The translations under genes and the position numbers were made by a program. Of a DNA stretch of 64,000 bases, positions 34,074 through 42,394 are shown one piece after another. The stretch is from Methanocella_A sp963792125 (lineage in GTDB: Archaea > Halobacteriota > Methanocellia > Methanocellales > Methanocellaceae): the NCBI GenBank assembly GCA_963792125.1, contig CAWBVA010000012.1, forward strand, positions 496,001-560,000. Reading direction: 5' to 3'. The notes below the pieces were generated by a model. That model was given only the letters and a program-made list of their open reading frames with translations. It was not told where the DNA came from and searched no databases. Numbering within the stretch: position 1 is the stretch's first letter; every line of letters starts with the position of its first letter.

Positions 34074-35453
34074 TCAGATCAGGATGCCGGTCGCGTCCTC
34101 GACCATCCCTGCCCCGGAGCCCATGTCCTTGTGGCTGACAACGACCTTGCCACCGTCGCCCGAGAAGCTGAACTTCTTCACGTTCACCATGAACTCGTGG
34201 TAGTTGAAGACGCCGCCGCTGCGGAAGTTGAAGCGGTGGTCGGCATAGGATTTTACCGATATATCCAGGGCGTAGTCGTCGCCGCTGCTCCGGAACCGCC
34301 AGAACGCCCGTTTTGCGTCGCTGCTGACGTCGATGTTGTAGAACCAGAACAGGCGGTCGTGTTTCGCCGAGTAGAAGACACCCTTGTTCCGCAGCGCGTA
34401 GTTGTACTCCTTGCTGCCGAAGTAGGGCTTGAAGAACACGAGGAACGACCCGTCGCGGAAGACGAGCCGGCACCAGTACCAGGGCACCATCGGCGTGGAC
34501 AGGATGACCTTCTGCAGGTAGCAGCGGCCTTTGAAATCTTCGCCGTTCAGCGTGCCCTCGAAGTTGTAGTAGAGGTTGTACACCTGGTAATTCAGGCCCA
34601 TCTTGAGCTCGTTGAGGACTTCCTCGCTGATGCCCGTGTCAGGCTTGACCAGCCGGAAATCGCCGGTGATGGCATCGCTCTTGATCTCGACCCGGTACTC
34701 CGGCACGGTGCCCGAGATAACGATGTCCAGCCCGTCACCCGACGTAACGATCGATTTTCCGTCGGCCACGGTCTGCGTCTGGACCGGCGAGACGAGCAGC
34801 TTTTTCTTATCGTCGAAGCACCAGACGAAAGCGCCCGTCGACAGCACACCGTCCACCGCGTTCAGGCCGCTGACCTCGAGGTCGTCGATCACACTGCGCC
34901 GGGAGTTACGCCGGCCGAAGGTGGCCACGAGCTGCATTGGCTTCTTGCCGTCCAGCGAGGTGAAGATGGCGAACCAGTACTCCTTGCCGAAGGGTATCAG
35001 CGACTCGTATTTGTAGAAGATCTCATCGAGACACGGCGCAGGCTCGCCGGCCTTGTAGATGGCCGTCTTGAACTTGCTGTTCGCGTACATCATCGACAGG
35101 CTCGGGATGGAGTAACGGGAAATCCGGCTGTAAAAGTGGGTTTCGTAATAACTCCGGACGTCGATCAGGTCCTTGCCTTTGCGGACAATGTCGTCCGTGC
35201 TGATCTCCGGGAGCTGGATGCTCTGCCGCAGGCTGGTGATCGCCCGGTACTGCGCCGGGAGCAGGCTCTTGCCTTTGTTCACGATCTGCATATGATCAAT
35301 GTAGGGCAGGCGGATGTCGCGCCGCAGGTAGCTGATGGTTCCCTCGCGGACCGGCGTCATTTCCTTGCCTTTGCCGCCGATGCGGTGCTTGTCGATGAAC
35401 GGGAGCCGGATCATGCTCTTCAGGCTATCTATTATACGTTTCTGGCTCGACAT
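34074..35453 (-). CDS. Unrecognised 459-residue protein with three N-terminal repeats and a beta-rich body
   Basis: The N-terminus holds three imperfect repeats of about 30 residues: SLKSMIRLPFIDKHRIGGKGKEM, YLRRDIRLPYIDHMQIVNKGKSLL and SLRQSIQLPEISTDDIVRKGKDLI. The remaining 350 residues are beta-rich with many aromatic residues (EYWFAIFTSLDGKKPMQLVATFG, GAFVWCFDDKKKLLVSPVQ, PWYWCRLVFRDGSFLVFFKPYFG). This resembles lipocalin-like or CrtC/AttH-like beta folds, at low confidence. No signal peptide, so it should be cytoplasmic. It stands alone, 50 bases before the SpoIIM-like genes on the same strand. Function unknown. Confidence 0.6.
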   Translation of the reverse strand: MSSQKRIIDSLKSMIRLPFIDKHRIGGKGKEMTPVREGTISYLRRDIRLPYIDHMQIVNKGKSLLPAQYRAITSLRQSIQLPEISTDDIVRKGKDLIDVRSYYETHFYSRISRYSIPSLSMMYANSKFKTAIYKAGEPAPCLDEIFYKYESLIPFGKEYWFAIFTSLDGKKPMQLVATFGRRNSRRSVIDDLEVSGLNAVDGVLSTGAFVWCFDDKKKLLVSPVQTQTVADGKSIVTSGDGLDIVISGTVPEYRVEIKSDAITGDFRLVKPDTGISEEVLNELKMGLNYQVYNLYYNFEGTLNGEDFKGRCYLQKVILSTPMVPWYWCRLVFRDGSFLVFFKPYFGSKEYNYALRNKGVFYSAKHDRLFWFYNIDVSSDAKRAFWRFRSSGDDYALDISVKSYADHRFNFRSGGVFNYHEFMVNVKKFSFSGDGGKVVVSHKDMGSGAGMVEDATGILI

Positions 35454-35503
35454 TGCATCCCCTCGACACAGACTGATTACGTACAGGGAGTATTAATTTG
35501 TTG

Positions 35504-36130
35504 CTATTTTGTCATGCCGCCCACCAGCACGAGCGATGCGGCCTCGAAAATGGCCGCCACAGCCAGGACGACCCCGACGACTACCAGGAGCTTCCCGTTG
35601 TCGATGATTGCCTTTACATAGGCTTTTAGCGCCGACTGCTCGCCGAAACGGTTCGGCCAGACCAGCGCCTCGACCAGCCTCATGGTGGCGAAAATGGCGA
35701 TGACATAGGCCTCGCCTTCCAGCAGCAGCGTGCCCAGAAGCGGAAAAAGGACGTCGGGCCGGGTGATGACCGTCGGCACGGAGAAGATGATGCCGAAGGC
35801 AAAGAATTGCGCGCCGAACACGACGAGTATCCACGGCGGAAAGATCAGCGATGGCAGGACCGCAAGGACGACGGTCACGAAGTAGTTATGAGAGAATATC
35901 TGCCACGTGCCCAGCAGGATGTCGCCCGATTCGAGGGTCTGGCTGACTGTGGAGATAGGCCCCGTGGAAGTGGCCTGCTCGATGAAGTCGACAGACGCGT
36001 TGTGGATATCCGGGAATATCTGCCCTACCAGTGTGCCCAGGACGAACAGCCCGAAGAGGAAAACGTTGCACGCCAGGAATAGTTTCCAGTCCTTTCTGAA
36101 GATGCCTGCGATGTCCCCTGCAATGCTCAT
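35504..36130 (-). CDS. SpoIIM-like (DUF95) integral membrane protein, first copy
   Basis: About 208 residues of the stage II sporulation protein M family, which is widespread in archaea with no known role. Predicted helices at about 18-40, 90-125 and 175-205. Conserved PSLIFPPWILVVFGAQFFAFG and the signature GEAYVIAIFATMRLVEALVWPNRFG are present. ATG at 36128-36130 follows AGGTGATC. A tandem paralog lies just upstream. Confidence 0.8.
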   Translation of the reverse strand: MSIAGDIAGIFRKDWKLFLACNVFLFGLFVLGTLVGQIFPDIHNASVDFIEQATSTGPISTVSQTLESGDILLGTWQIFSHNYFVTVVLAVLPSLIFPPWILVVFGAQFFAFGIIFSVPTVITRPDVLFPLLGTLLLEGEAYVIAIFATMRLVEALVWPNRFGEQSALKAYVKAIIDNGKLLVVVGVVLAVAAIFEAASLVLVGGMTK

Positions 36131-36259
36131 GGTGATCACCTGAACTATTGGATCATTGTATATGGCTCTTCTTGCGTTTTGATGTTGATTCGGATCGCAC
36201 TACGCTGCGCTAGCTTGTCCTGACTGAAGCTTATAAGAATGCCTCGTCGCGGAGGCGGG

Positions 36260-36885
36260 TTATGGCCGCATGAGGATGAACAGCAGCTCGAAAGCCTCGT
36301 ACAGGGCGCCGATGGCGAGGATGATCGCCACGACGATCAGGAGCTTGAAATTGTCAATGATCGCCTTCACATAGGCCTTCAACCGGGAGCTTTCCCCGAA
36401 GCGCGAGGGCCAGGCCAGCGCTTCGACCTGCCTCATGCAGGCGAATATGGCTATTACATACGCTTCTCCCTCGATGAGCAGGGTGACGTAGTGGAACACG
36501 AGCTTGCCGAAAGTCAGACGCCCGTAAGGAACGACGAAGGCTATGCCCCACAGCAGTGCCCGCCAGCCACCCAGCAGCAGCGCCCATGGTGGGAAGATGA
36601 GCGCCGGGAGGGTGATATAGACGAGCGTCCCGGTGATGATGTTCGTCCGGAAAATCTGCAGGGCGAGGTTGAGCACTTTGCCTGCCTCGATGGCGCTGCC
36701 CACGGGCGCAAGCGGCCCGTTTTCAGACCCATGGCCAGCACACCCAGCCAGTATCCCTGTATGTCCGGGCGCAATAGAGCGATGAAAGCGCCGACGAGCA
36801 GGATGCCGAAATAGAAGACATTGACGGCTATGAGCAGCTTCCAGTCCTTGCGGAAAATGTCGATAATGTCTTTGATCAGGTCCAT
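36260..36885 (-). CDS. SpoIIM-like (DUF95) integral membrane protein, second copy, one frameshift
   Basis: Paralog of the preceding gene, read across a break near 36715-36725. The first frame gives DLIKDIIDIFRKDWKLLIAVNVFYFGILL and continues to about LGVLAMGLKTG. The second frame continues with EAGKVLNLALQIFRTNIITG, LPALIFPPWALLLGGWRA and GEAYVIAIFACMRQVEALAWPSRFGES. The two SpoIIM-like proteins share the IFRKDWKL start and the LIFPPW and GEAYVIAIFA motifs, so they arose by duplication and may form a heteromer. Confidence 0.75.
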
Positions 36886-37231
36886 GCGATAACAATCTGT
36901 GCTACCTGCAGCGTGTTAAAATGCTGTGAAAAAATAATCGGACTACGCAGCAGCACCATGTCGGGCTTCATGCTGCAGGCTGGGCGGGCGGTAATACGAG
37001 CGGCCTTCGCCGCGGTCGCGCGCGCAGAGAGGGCAGGATGAGTTAAGCCTTGCATATACAATGCGCCTCCTGCCAGGCTCGCCAAGGGCGCCAAGTAGCC
37101 AAGAGCGCCAAGGACGTTTATTAGATAATGCCGCAGCATGTGACTATATGATTAAAATACCCTTGGCGCTCTTGGCTACTTGGCGCCTTGGCGAGCGTGA
37201 CAGGGGTCGCATAGCCTTAACAAGGCAAAAA
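36886..37231. other. Gene-free gap containing a long hairpin
   Basis: No gene. Bases 36886-37068 are GC-mixed and without coding signs. The hairpin at 37069-37204 fills most of the rest. The pelota transcript ends into this gap from the right, and the second SpoIIM-like gene starts from it on the left side. Confidence 0.4.
37069..37204. repeat. Long hairpin of CGCCAAG words
   Basis: CGCCAAGGGCGCCAAGTAGC... at 37080-37113 is the inverted copy of 37161-37193, differing by a single extra G over 33 bases. The pairing continues outward with two mismatches (CCTGCCAGGCTCG at 37069 against CGAGCGTGACAGG). The arms are made of repeated GCCAAG words; the loop is about 47 bases. No gene inside. Third member of the same hairpin architecture. 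Confidence 0.8.
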
Positions 37232-38290
37232 TTACTCAGCTGGAACCGGGAACCGCAGCAGTGCCGCTATCCCGCCGAGCCGCTCCAGCCGCTGCCCGGG
37301 CTCGAACTCTGTCGAGAAGACCACGACTTTGCCGCGCGAGTGCTCTACGCTGCGCATTAATCCCTCTACCTCGGATGCTCCCCGCTCCCGGTAGCCCCGC
37401 AGCGCCTCGTCGGCGATCATCAGTGTCTCCACCGCGCCGTAGTCCACGGCTTTCTTCACCGCGGCAAAGCCGTAGGTGACCTTGCCGTCTTTCGCGATGC
37501 CGGCAAGCAGCTCCTCAATCAGCTGCGCCTCCCGGGTGATCCGCGTTTCCTCGACAAGGCGCTGGATGGCGCCGCGGCGGAGGACTTCCTGGAAGCCGGA
37601 GGAGCCGATGGAGGAGATGTCTTCGACGACTACTTTCTGGGCGATGTCGGGGTTGTTGTTCTTCAGGAACTTCACGAAGTCGTCCTTGATGAAGCCGGGG
37701 CCTGCCACTACGAACGTCTGTACCTTGTCCGCATATTTCAGCTGCCGTGCGACTTCGGCGAAGAATTCGGACCGTGCGTCGGTGCCTTCACGCTTGCCGG
37801 AGGACGCCTGGCGCACCCGGGAGACTTCCTCGATGCCGTACTGCCGCAGGTACCCGATGGCGGCCTCGCCCTCCTCGATGGTCACGATCTCGACCTCGGG
37901 GCGCTTTGCCGCCTCGATCGCCTCGCGTATCCGCTCGATCTGGTCGGGCTTCCAGTGCTTGATGATAGAAAGTTCCGTGTATGGCTCGATGTTCAGGGTG
38001 TGATAAGCGCCCGCGTCGAGGTCAGATAAGATCGTGCCCTTTATGCGCAGCCGGTTAGAGAACTTATGGAACTCGACCGTCTCCACGTTCACGCCCAGCC
38101 GCACCAGCCTCTTTTCGACCTTGTCCGGGCGTATCTTGTCGGATATGGAATCCACCGCGCGGAAAGTCATGGAAAAGACACGGTCGCCGGGCTCGATGAC
38201 GTACTTCAGGTGCCAGAGATCGTCTAGCGACTCCGGCGTCAGCGATATCTCGCCGTACTCTCCCCGCAGCTCTTCCTTGTTGACCTTCAT
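37232..38290 (-). CDS. pelA: Protein pelota homolog, ribosome rescue factor (aPelota)
   Basis: About 352 residues with the three pelota domains, related to eRF1. The N-terminal Sm-like domain has LTPESLDDLWHLKYVIEPGDRV. The central domain includes FVVAGPGFIKDDFVKFL, and the C-terminal L7Ae-like domain ends with GKVVVFSTEFEPGQRLERLGGIAALLRF. With aABCE1/EF1A partners it frees ribosomes stalled on broken messages. The ATG at 38288-38290 has GAGGATC ahead. It follows rqcH, separated only by a triplicated 14-base junction (see repeat). Both genes act on stalled ribosomes, so the pairing is functional. Confidence 0.93.
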   Translation of the reverse strand: MKVNKEELRGEYGEISLTPESLDDLWHLKYVIEPGDRVFSMTFRAVDSISDKIRPDKVEKRLVRLGVNVETVEFHKFSNRLRIKGTILSDLDAGAYHTLNIEPYTELSIIKHWKPDQIERIREAIEAAKRPEVEIVTIEEGEAAIGYLRQYGIEEVSRVRQASSGKREGTDARSEFFAEVARQLKYADKVQTFVVAGPGFIKDDFVKFLKNNNPDIAQKVVVEDISSIGSSGFQEVLRRGAIQRLVEETRITREAQLIEELLAGIAKDGKVTYGFAAVKKAVDYGAVETLMIADEALRGYRERGASEVEGLMRSVEHSRGKVVVFSTEFEPGQRLERLGGIAALLRFPVPAE

Positions 38291-38329
38291 TGCGCGATCC
38301 TCATTGCGCAATTCTCATTGCGCAATCCT
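38288..38329 (-). repeat. Three tandem 14-bp units at the rqcH-pelA junction
   Basis: Units 38288-38301, 38302-38315 and 38316-38329 differ at only two positions. On the coding strand each unit is close to ATTGCGCAATGAGA. The first copy carries the rqcH stop overlapping an ATG (ATGA). Each next copy forms a five-codon frame MRIAQ ending in another ATGA, and the last ATG is the pelA start. Confidence 0.85.
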
Positions 38330-40309
38330 CGTCTCTCCCGGGGGCATGAACATCATGATGCGGTCGGGCGATGCGGCCTGGCGGATGACCTTTGAGTCGT
38401 CCTGGCTCGCGTGCTCGGTGAAGTAGCGGTATATCTTCTTGGCGGCGTCGCCCTGGTTGAGCTCGCCGGGCTCTATGACGACTATGTACTTCGCCCTTGC
38501 CTTCACAGCTTCCACCGGGCCTCCGATGACGTAGCAGCCCGAATCGTCGAACCGGATGCCGACCGCGGCGCGTACCGGGACGTCCTTCACGTAGTTTCGC
38601 TCGCCGCGGACGATAAAGGCTCCCTTGGCCACGTACTCGCCGGATTCCGGCGTCTTGGACACCTGCTCCGGGCGGACCCAGTAGCAGTCGCCGGAGAACT
38701 GGCCGGCCTTCCAGACAGACGAGTAGGATACGGCAAACTGTGCGGTCTCCGCCAGCGCCTGCGGGGAGACTTCCCGGCCTTCGGTCTTGATGACGGTGAT
38801 TGGGGCGCCGTGAGCCTGGGCATGGAAGAAGACGTCGTTCTTGTCCATGTATTTCTTCACTATTTCCTCGTTGGAGTCCGCATCCCTGCCTGCCACGACG
38901 AGGAACCCGTCCGAGGTATTGAACCAGCGGAACCGGTCGTACCAGCGGGCCTTTCGCGGCTTTGTCGATATCTTCTTCCGGACGGGCGCCTCCGCACGGG
39001 GCTGCGCTTTGGCCATGGCCTTCTTCGTCACCGCTATGGCCCTTAACGCACCTTCCTTCTTGGACGTTATTCTTTTGGCCTTATCGTAATATGCCTGGGC
39101 GTTCTGTGGCACTGTAAGCGCCACGTCGATGTTTACGGTCGCATCCGGCAGCTTCACCGTCACAGTGCCCGTCGCCGGGTCCACGGACTGTATGGCCGTC
39201 GCCGCTGTGTTGCCGGCATTTCTGGCGGCTTTCAGCGTCTTCTTGATGTCGTCCCAGGAGTAGCCTTTCGCCCGGGCGCTGGAGATGACCTTGACGATGT
39301 CCTCGACCTGCTGGTAGTCGGCGTAGATGATCTCGCCTTTATGGACGTTTTCGACCTCTTCCTTCTCGAATTTGGCGATGGCGTCTTCCTGCTGCTTGAG
39401 GCGACGCTCCAGCGGACCTGTCTTCTCCACCTTCTTCTCGGTGGCCGCGGCCTTGATCTCGGAGATGGTCATGGCGCCGTAGTACTCGTCCAGCGCCTTG
39501 TTGAAGGTCTCGAAAAAGACCTTCTCGAAGCCGTCGTATCGCTTAAGCTCGATCGGGAGAACGTCAATATTTTTTCCATCAGCCCTGACAATATGCGGGC
39601 GCAGGACGCCCTCTGAAAGTGGCTTTAACAGCATTCTGATGCCGTTGAGCAGCAGTTTGATCTCGCTCTCCACGAGCGATCTGGCGGCACGGTTCTTGTC
39701 GATGCCGGCGATCTGGCACGCTTCCTCCACGTACATGCCACCCATGTTGGTCTGTGTGGCGAGCGTCCGCACCAGGTCCTTATCCGAATCCCGGAAGAGC
39801 GGTGCCAGCTCGCTTTCGGTGAGCGTCAGAGGGTTCAGCTGCGACGTGGGGTACTCGTAGACTTCGCCGCGGAGCACGTCCCTGTCCTTCATCTTGAAGG
39901 ACTTGAGGGGCATGATGATCTTGCGGTCTGCATCCAGCAGCACCACGTTGCCCCTTGCGAAGATTTCCACGACAAGGATGGTTTTTTCGCCTGCACGCAG
40001 CACCTCGATCTCGACGATGCGGTCGAAGCCGCGCTGGCGAATGGCCGTAATCCGGCCGCCCATCATGTACTTCCGCAGTATCATGGCGAACGCCGGGGGC
40101 AGCTTGGGCGACTCGCGGGCATGGCTGCTGATGTGGAGCCGGCGTCCGGCCTCAGCGATAAGGTCGTACTTGCCGGTCTTGAACTCCTGCAGCCGCATGC
40201 GAATCTCGTCCGGGGTGTGCTGGTACACCTTCTCGAGCTTGGCGTCGAGGAGGAACTGCAGCTCGCCCACCACGGCGAACACGTCCACGCTGCTCATCTC
40301 TTCTTTCAT
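38315..40309 (-). CDS. rqcH: RqcH/NEMF-family ribosome quality control protein
   Basis: A 664-residue protein of the NEMF/Rqc2/RqcH (fibronectin-binding A-like) family, which binds peptidyl-tRNA-blocked large subunits and, in bacteria, adds alanine tails. N-terminal NFACT-N domain (KEEMSSVDVFAVVGELQFLLDAKLEKVY, ARGNVVLLD), helix-hairpin-helix region, coiled coil near 300-340 (GPLERRLKQQEDAIAKFEKEEVENV), then the NFACT-R domain with KARWYDRFRWFNTSDGFLVVAGRDADSNE and DVFFHAQAHGAPITVIK. It ends in RIAQ at the triplicated junction with pelota. Whether the archaeal protein makes C-terminal tails is not settled. Confidence 0.93.
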   Translation of the reverse strand: MKEEMSSVDVFAVVGELQFLLDAKLEKVYQHTPDEIRMRLQEFKTGKYDLIAEAGRRLHISSHARESPKLPPAFAMILRKYMMGGRITAIRQRGFDRIVEIEVLRAGEKTILVVEIFARGNVVLLDADRKIIMPLKSFKMKDRDVLRGEVYEYPTSQLNPLTLTESELAPLFRDSDKDLVRTLATQTNMGGMYVEEACQIAGIDKNRAARSLVESEIKLLLNGIRMLLKPLSEGVLRPHIVRADGKNIDVLPIELKRYDGFEKVFFETFNKALDEYYGAMTISEIKAAATEKKVEKTGPLERRLKQQEDAIAKFEKEEVENVHKGEIIYADYQQVEDIVKVISSARAKGYSWDDIKKTLKAARNAGNTAATAIQSVDPATGTVTVKLPDATVNIDVALTVPQNAQAYYDKAKRITSKKEGALRAIAVTKKAMAKAQPRAEAPVRKKISTKPRKARWYDRFRWFNTSDGFLVVAGRDADSNEEIVKKYMDKNDVFFHAQAHGAPITVIKTEGREVSPQALAETAQFAVSYSSVWKAGQFSGDCYWVRPEQVSKTPESGEYVAKGAFIVRGERNYVKDVPVRAAVGIRFDDSGCYVIGGPVEAVKARAKYIVVIEPGELNQGDAAKKIYRYFTEHASQDDSKVIRQAASPDRIMMFMPPGETRIAQ

Positions 40310-40484
40310 GTGATCTCTGTCGCTCCTTCCCTGTCGGGAACGTCTGTTGCTAATGAATATTGCATGATAATAAACTTTGGTATGCCACGGCAGCTTCGTA
40401 TATTGTTACCATTATGGCTTTGTGGCATTTTATTTAGTGGTCACGTTTATTTGCCTGCTTCCCGAAAGTACGTAAGGGATTATC

Positions 40485-41111
40485 GTGGCGAGGGAAATCG
40501 TCAAGCTGGCAACCGTGGCAGCCATCATTTTGATCGCAGCCGTGCTAATAGGGCTCTTCGCATCAGGGTACATTTCTGCCTTTAAGCCAGGAGGCACGAA
40601 GGATGCGGCAGGAGAGCATGTCGTCGGAGGCGGCAACAGCATTACGGGAGGCAGCTCTGTCGTAAGCAAGCCGGCTCCGTCTCCGTCTATGCCGCCCATG
40701 CCGCAGATGCCGGAGGCCATGCAGCAACAGCAACAGCAGCAGCCGTTCCCGCAAAATCCGCCTGCTCAACTGGTACAGCCATTGCCGGAACCGGTCAATC
40801 CTGCATACATGCAGGGCCCGGCCATGCCGCCTATGCAGCCGTCTCTGCAGCCGTCTCTGCCTTCGCCAACACCGCCCGCTTCATGGTTCGACCAGCGAAT
40901 CATACAGGACCGGCAGGGAATGCCCCCGGTCGTCGGGCCTACTGCAAGGCCTTTGCCGCCCGTCGAGCAGCCGGTATCGCAGGGTCCTTCCGAGCCACAG
41001 TCGCCGTTCGTGCTGGGCTGGATGCAGATCATCCAGCGGTTCGTCACCATCCTGCCCTACCTGTTCCCGGGCATTATCCCGATACAGACATGGTGGCCAC
41101 AGGGCATCTGA
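40485..41111 (+). CDS. Membrane-anchored proline-rich protein
   Basis: A 208-residue protein starting with GTG. Residues about 8-30 (LATVAAIILIAAVLIGLFASGY) form one membrane anchor. Residues 60-180 are Pro/Gln/Met-rich (PAPSPSMPPMPQMP, seven consecutive Gln, MPPMQPSLQPSLPSPTPP), surely disordered. The last 30 residues are hydrophobic with Trp, IIQRFVTILPYLFPGIIPIQTWW, and may re-enter or bind the membrane. No family recognised; it could be an extracellular or cytoplasmic tether. Confidence 0.6.
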   Translation: MAREIVKLATVAAIILIAAVLIGLFASGYISAFKPGGTKDAAGEHVVGGGNSITGGSSVVSKPAPSPSMPPMPQMPEAMQQQQQQQPFPQNPPAQLVQPLPEPVNPAYMQGPAMPPMQPSLQPSLPSPTPPASWFDQRIIQDRQGMPPVVGPTARPLPPVEQPVSQGPSEPQSPFVLGWMQIIQRFVTILPYLFPGIIPIQTWWPQGI

Positions 41112-41372
41112 AGCGTACGTCCGCATGCTCTCCATCCTGTGACGGGGCGACAAATAACGACGTAAGCGGAGGCAGTTTCGCCGAAAATGCGGTATTCATT
41201 TGAAAAGACATTTCTTTTTCATATGCCCCTGAATATTTTCGCTCAACTATGACGTATGATTTGATATAGTGCAATTACATAAGAAGTGATTGTAGCATCA
41301 CATCGCGAATACCCACGCGGATGAATGCTTCAACACCCAAAAGGTGGAGAGCCCTGTAGTAATAGGATCTTG

Positions 41373-41444
41373 TCACCTACACCTATAACTACGTTAACTC
41401 CATCTCCAACACCCACCTCAACACCCACCTCAATACCCACCTAA
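41373..41444 (+). pseudogene. Remnant of a Thr/Pro-rich surface-protein stalk
   Basis: One frame reads SPTPITTLTPSPTPTSTPTS and ends IPT-stop. This TPT/SPTPT pattern is typical of the stalk of methanogen surface proteins. Upstream the frame soon meets stops (TAG, TAA near 41356-41365), and no N-terminal gene body is present, so only a fragment remains. It could also be a chance low-complexity tract. Confidence 0.35.
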
Positions 41445-41813
41445 ACCTATACAGCCACGGTCCCGACAAGTACCACAAGGAAACGGAAACGTAACATTCA
41501 CATTACTGGTGCTGTAAGTTAAACCGTAACCTCATTCGGGGAACGAAAGGACCGTGGCTATAGGCGATTTTTCGAGATTTAATAATAAGCGGGTGAATGT
41601 AATATTTTATATGGTTTCTCGGGGGCTGATAGCCATTTATGTATCACATCAACGAGGGCTGTTCATCTCTTCCAACCGGGCAGTGCCTTGCATCGCCAGC
41701 CGTGCGGACGCTCGCGCGCGTGCGCGTGACCATCTGTAGAACAGGAAAGACAATCGCCAATGGCCTATCCAGGCACGCAATAACTTCCGTTTTTTCTGAC
41801 ACATCTATCATTC

Positions 41814-41944
41814 AGGGCTGGACACCGTTTTTGATTCTGACGGATCAAGAGGGGGCTCCCGCCCCATCTAGTCGCTCCGCCCTCCGGGCTCCGCTGGACT
41901 CCCCTGGCTACACCGCTCCGCGGAAGATCAAAAAGCCCAGCCCT
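41814..41944. repeat. 131-base element bounded by inverted repeats
   Basis: AGGGCTGG (41814-41821) and TTTTTGAT (41828-41835) pair with ATCAAAAA (41927-41934) and CCAGCCCT (41937-41944). The inside is GC-rich (GGGGGCTCCCGCCCC, CGCCCTCCGGGCTCCG). No gene. The GGGGGCTCCC core recalls the repeats after the tRNA at 9983-10250, so they may be related. Confidence 0.55.
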
Positions 41945-42012
41945 GGACATTGTGTTAATTATCTGCAGAAATGGATACGTTTATTAATGTCCCGGACACA
42001 TCAGGAACCAGA

Positions 42013-42354
42013 ATGAAGCGCAGCAGACAGGCAGCGGCCCGAAAAGCGTTCAACGTCGACATGGCCGCACAGCGGATTGACCGGCTGTTCGCAATGGCGG
42101 AGAAGGCCTGCAAGGACCGGCCTGACCTGGCGGACAGGTACGTGGATATCGCCCGCCGGATCAGCATGCGTCACCGGGTGAGCATTCCGGGAGAGTTGAA
42201 GCGGCACGTCTGTAAACAATGCTGTGGCTATCTGGCTCCGGGAGTCAACGCAAGGGTGCGCATCGACGGAAGGAACATCCTGATTACCTGCCAGCGCTGT
42301 GGCGGCATCAAAAGATATCCTTATAAAAATGAGCGAAAAGAGCCGGCGGATTAG
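42013..42354 (+). CDS. rnp4: Ribonuclease P protein component 4 (Rpp21/Rpr2 family)
   Basis: A 113-residue zinc-ribbon protein matching archaeal Rnp4, a subunit of the tRNA 5'-processing enzyme RNase P. N-terminal helices (QRIDRLFAMAEKACKDRPDLADRYVDIARRISMRHRVSIP) are followed by the zinc ribbon CKQCCGYLAPGVNARVRIDGRNILITCQRCGGIKRYPY (two CxxC pairs). ATG at 42013 is chosen with AGGAACC upstream; the frame opens 14 codons earlier. Confidence 0.92.
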   Translation: MKRSRQAAARKAFNVDMAAQRIDRLFAMAEKACKDRPDLADRYVDIARRISMRHRVSIPGELKRHVCKQCCGYLAPGVNARVRIDGRNILITCQRCGGIKRYPYKNERKEPAD

Positions 42355-42394
42355 GCCGGCCCCGGTTTTCCCAACCCGTTTTTAATTACTGTTT

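Larger units (their letters stand above)
41112..42012. other. 900-base intergenic region with remnants, no intact gene
   Basis: Contains three things: a short Thr/Pro-coding tract ending in a stop (41373-41444), an inverted pair CTATACAGCCACGGTCC (41447-41463) and GGACCGTGGCTATAG (41549-41563), and an element bounded by inverted repeats (41814-41944). Repeated ACACCCACCTCA words lie at 41408-41440. CG-alternating tracts near 41710-41728 are of the kind scattered elsewhere in the window. No frame with start and ribosome binding site is convincing. Confidence 0.5.

Noticed and set aside
34065..35621. 518-codon frame antisense to the 459-residue protein
   Set aside because: Although longer than the gene opposite, its translation is low-complexity Val/Asp/Arg typical of antisense frames. 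The minus-strand frame has internal repeats and a coherent beta pattern.
41401..41445. Possible CRISPR or minisatellite
   Set aside because: Only three 12-base copies without spacers, explained by a Thr/Pro-coding tract.
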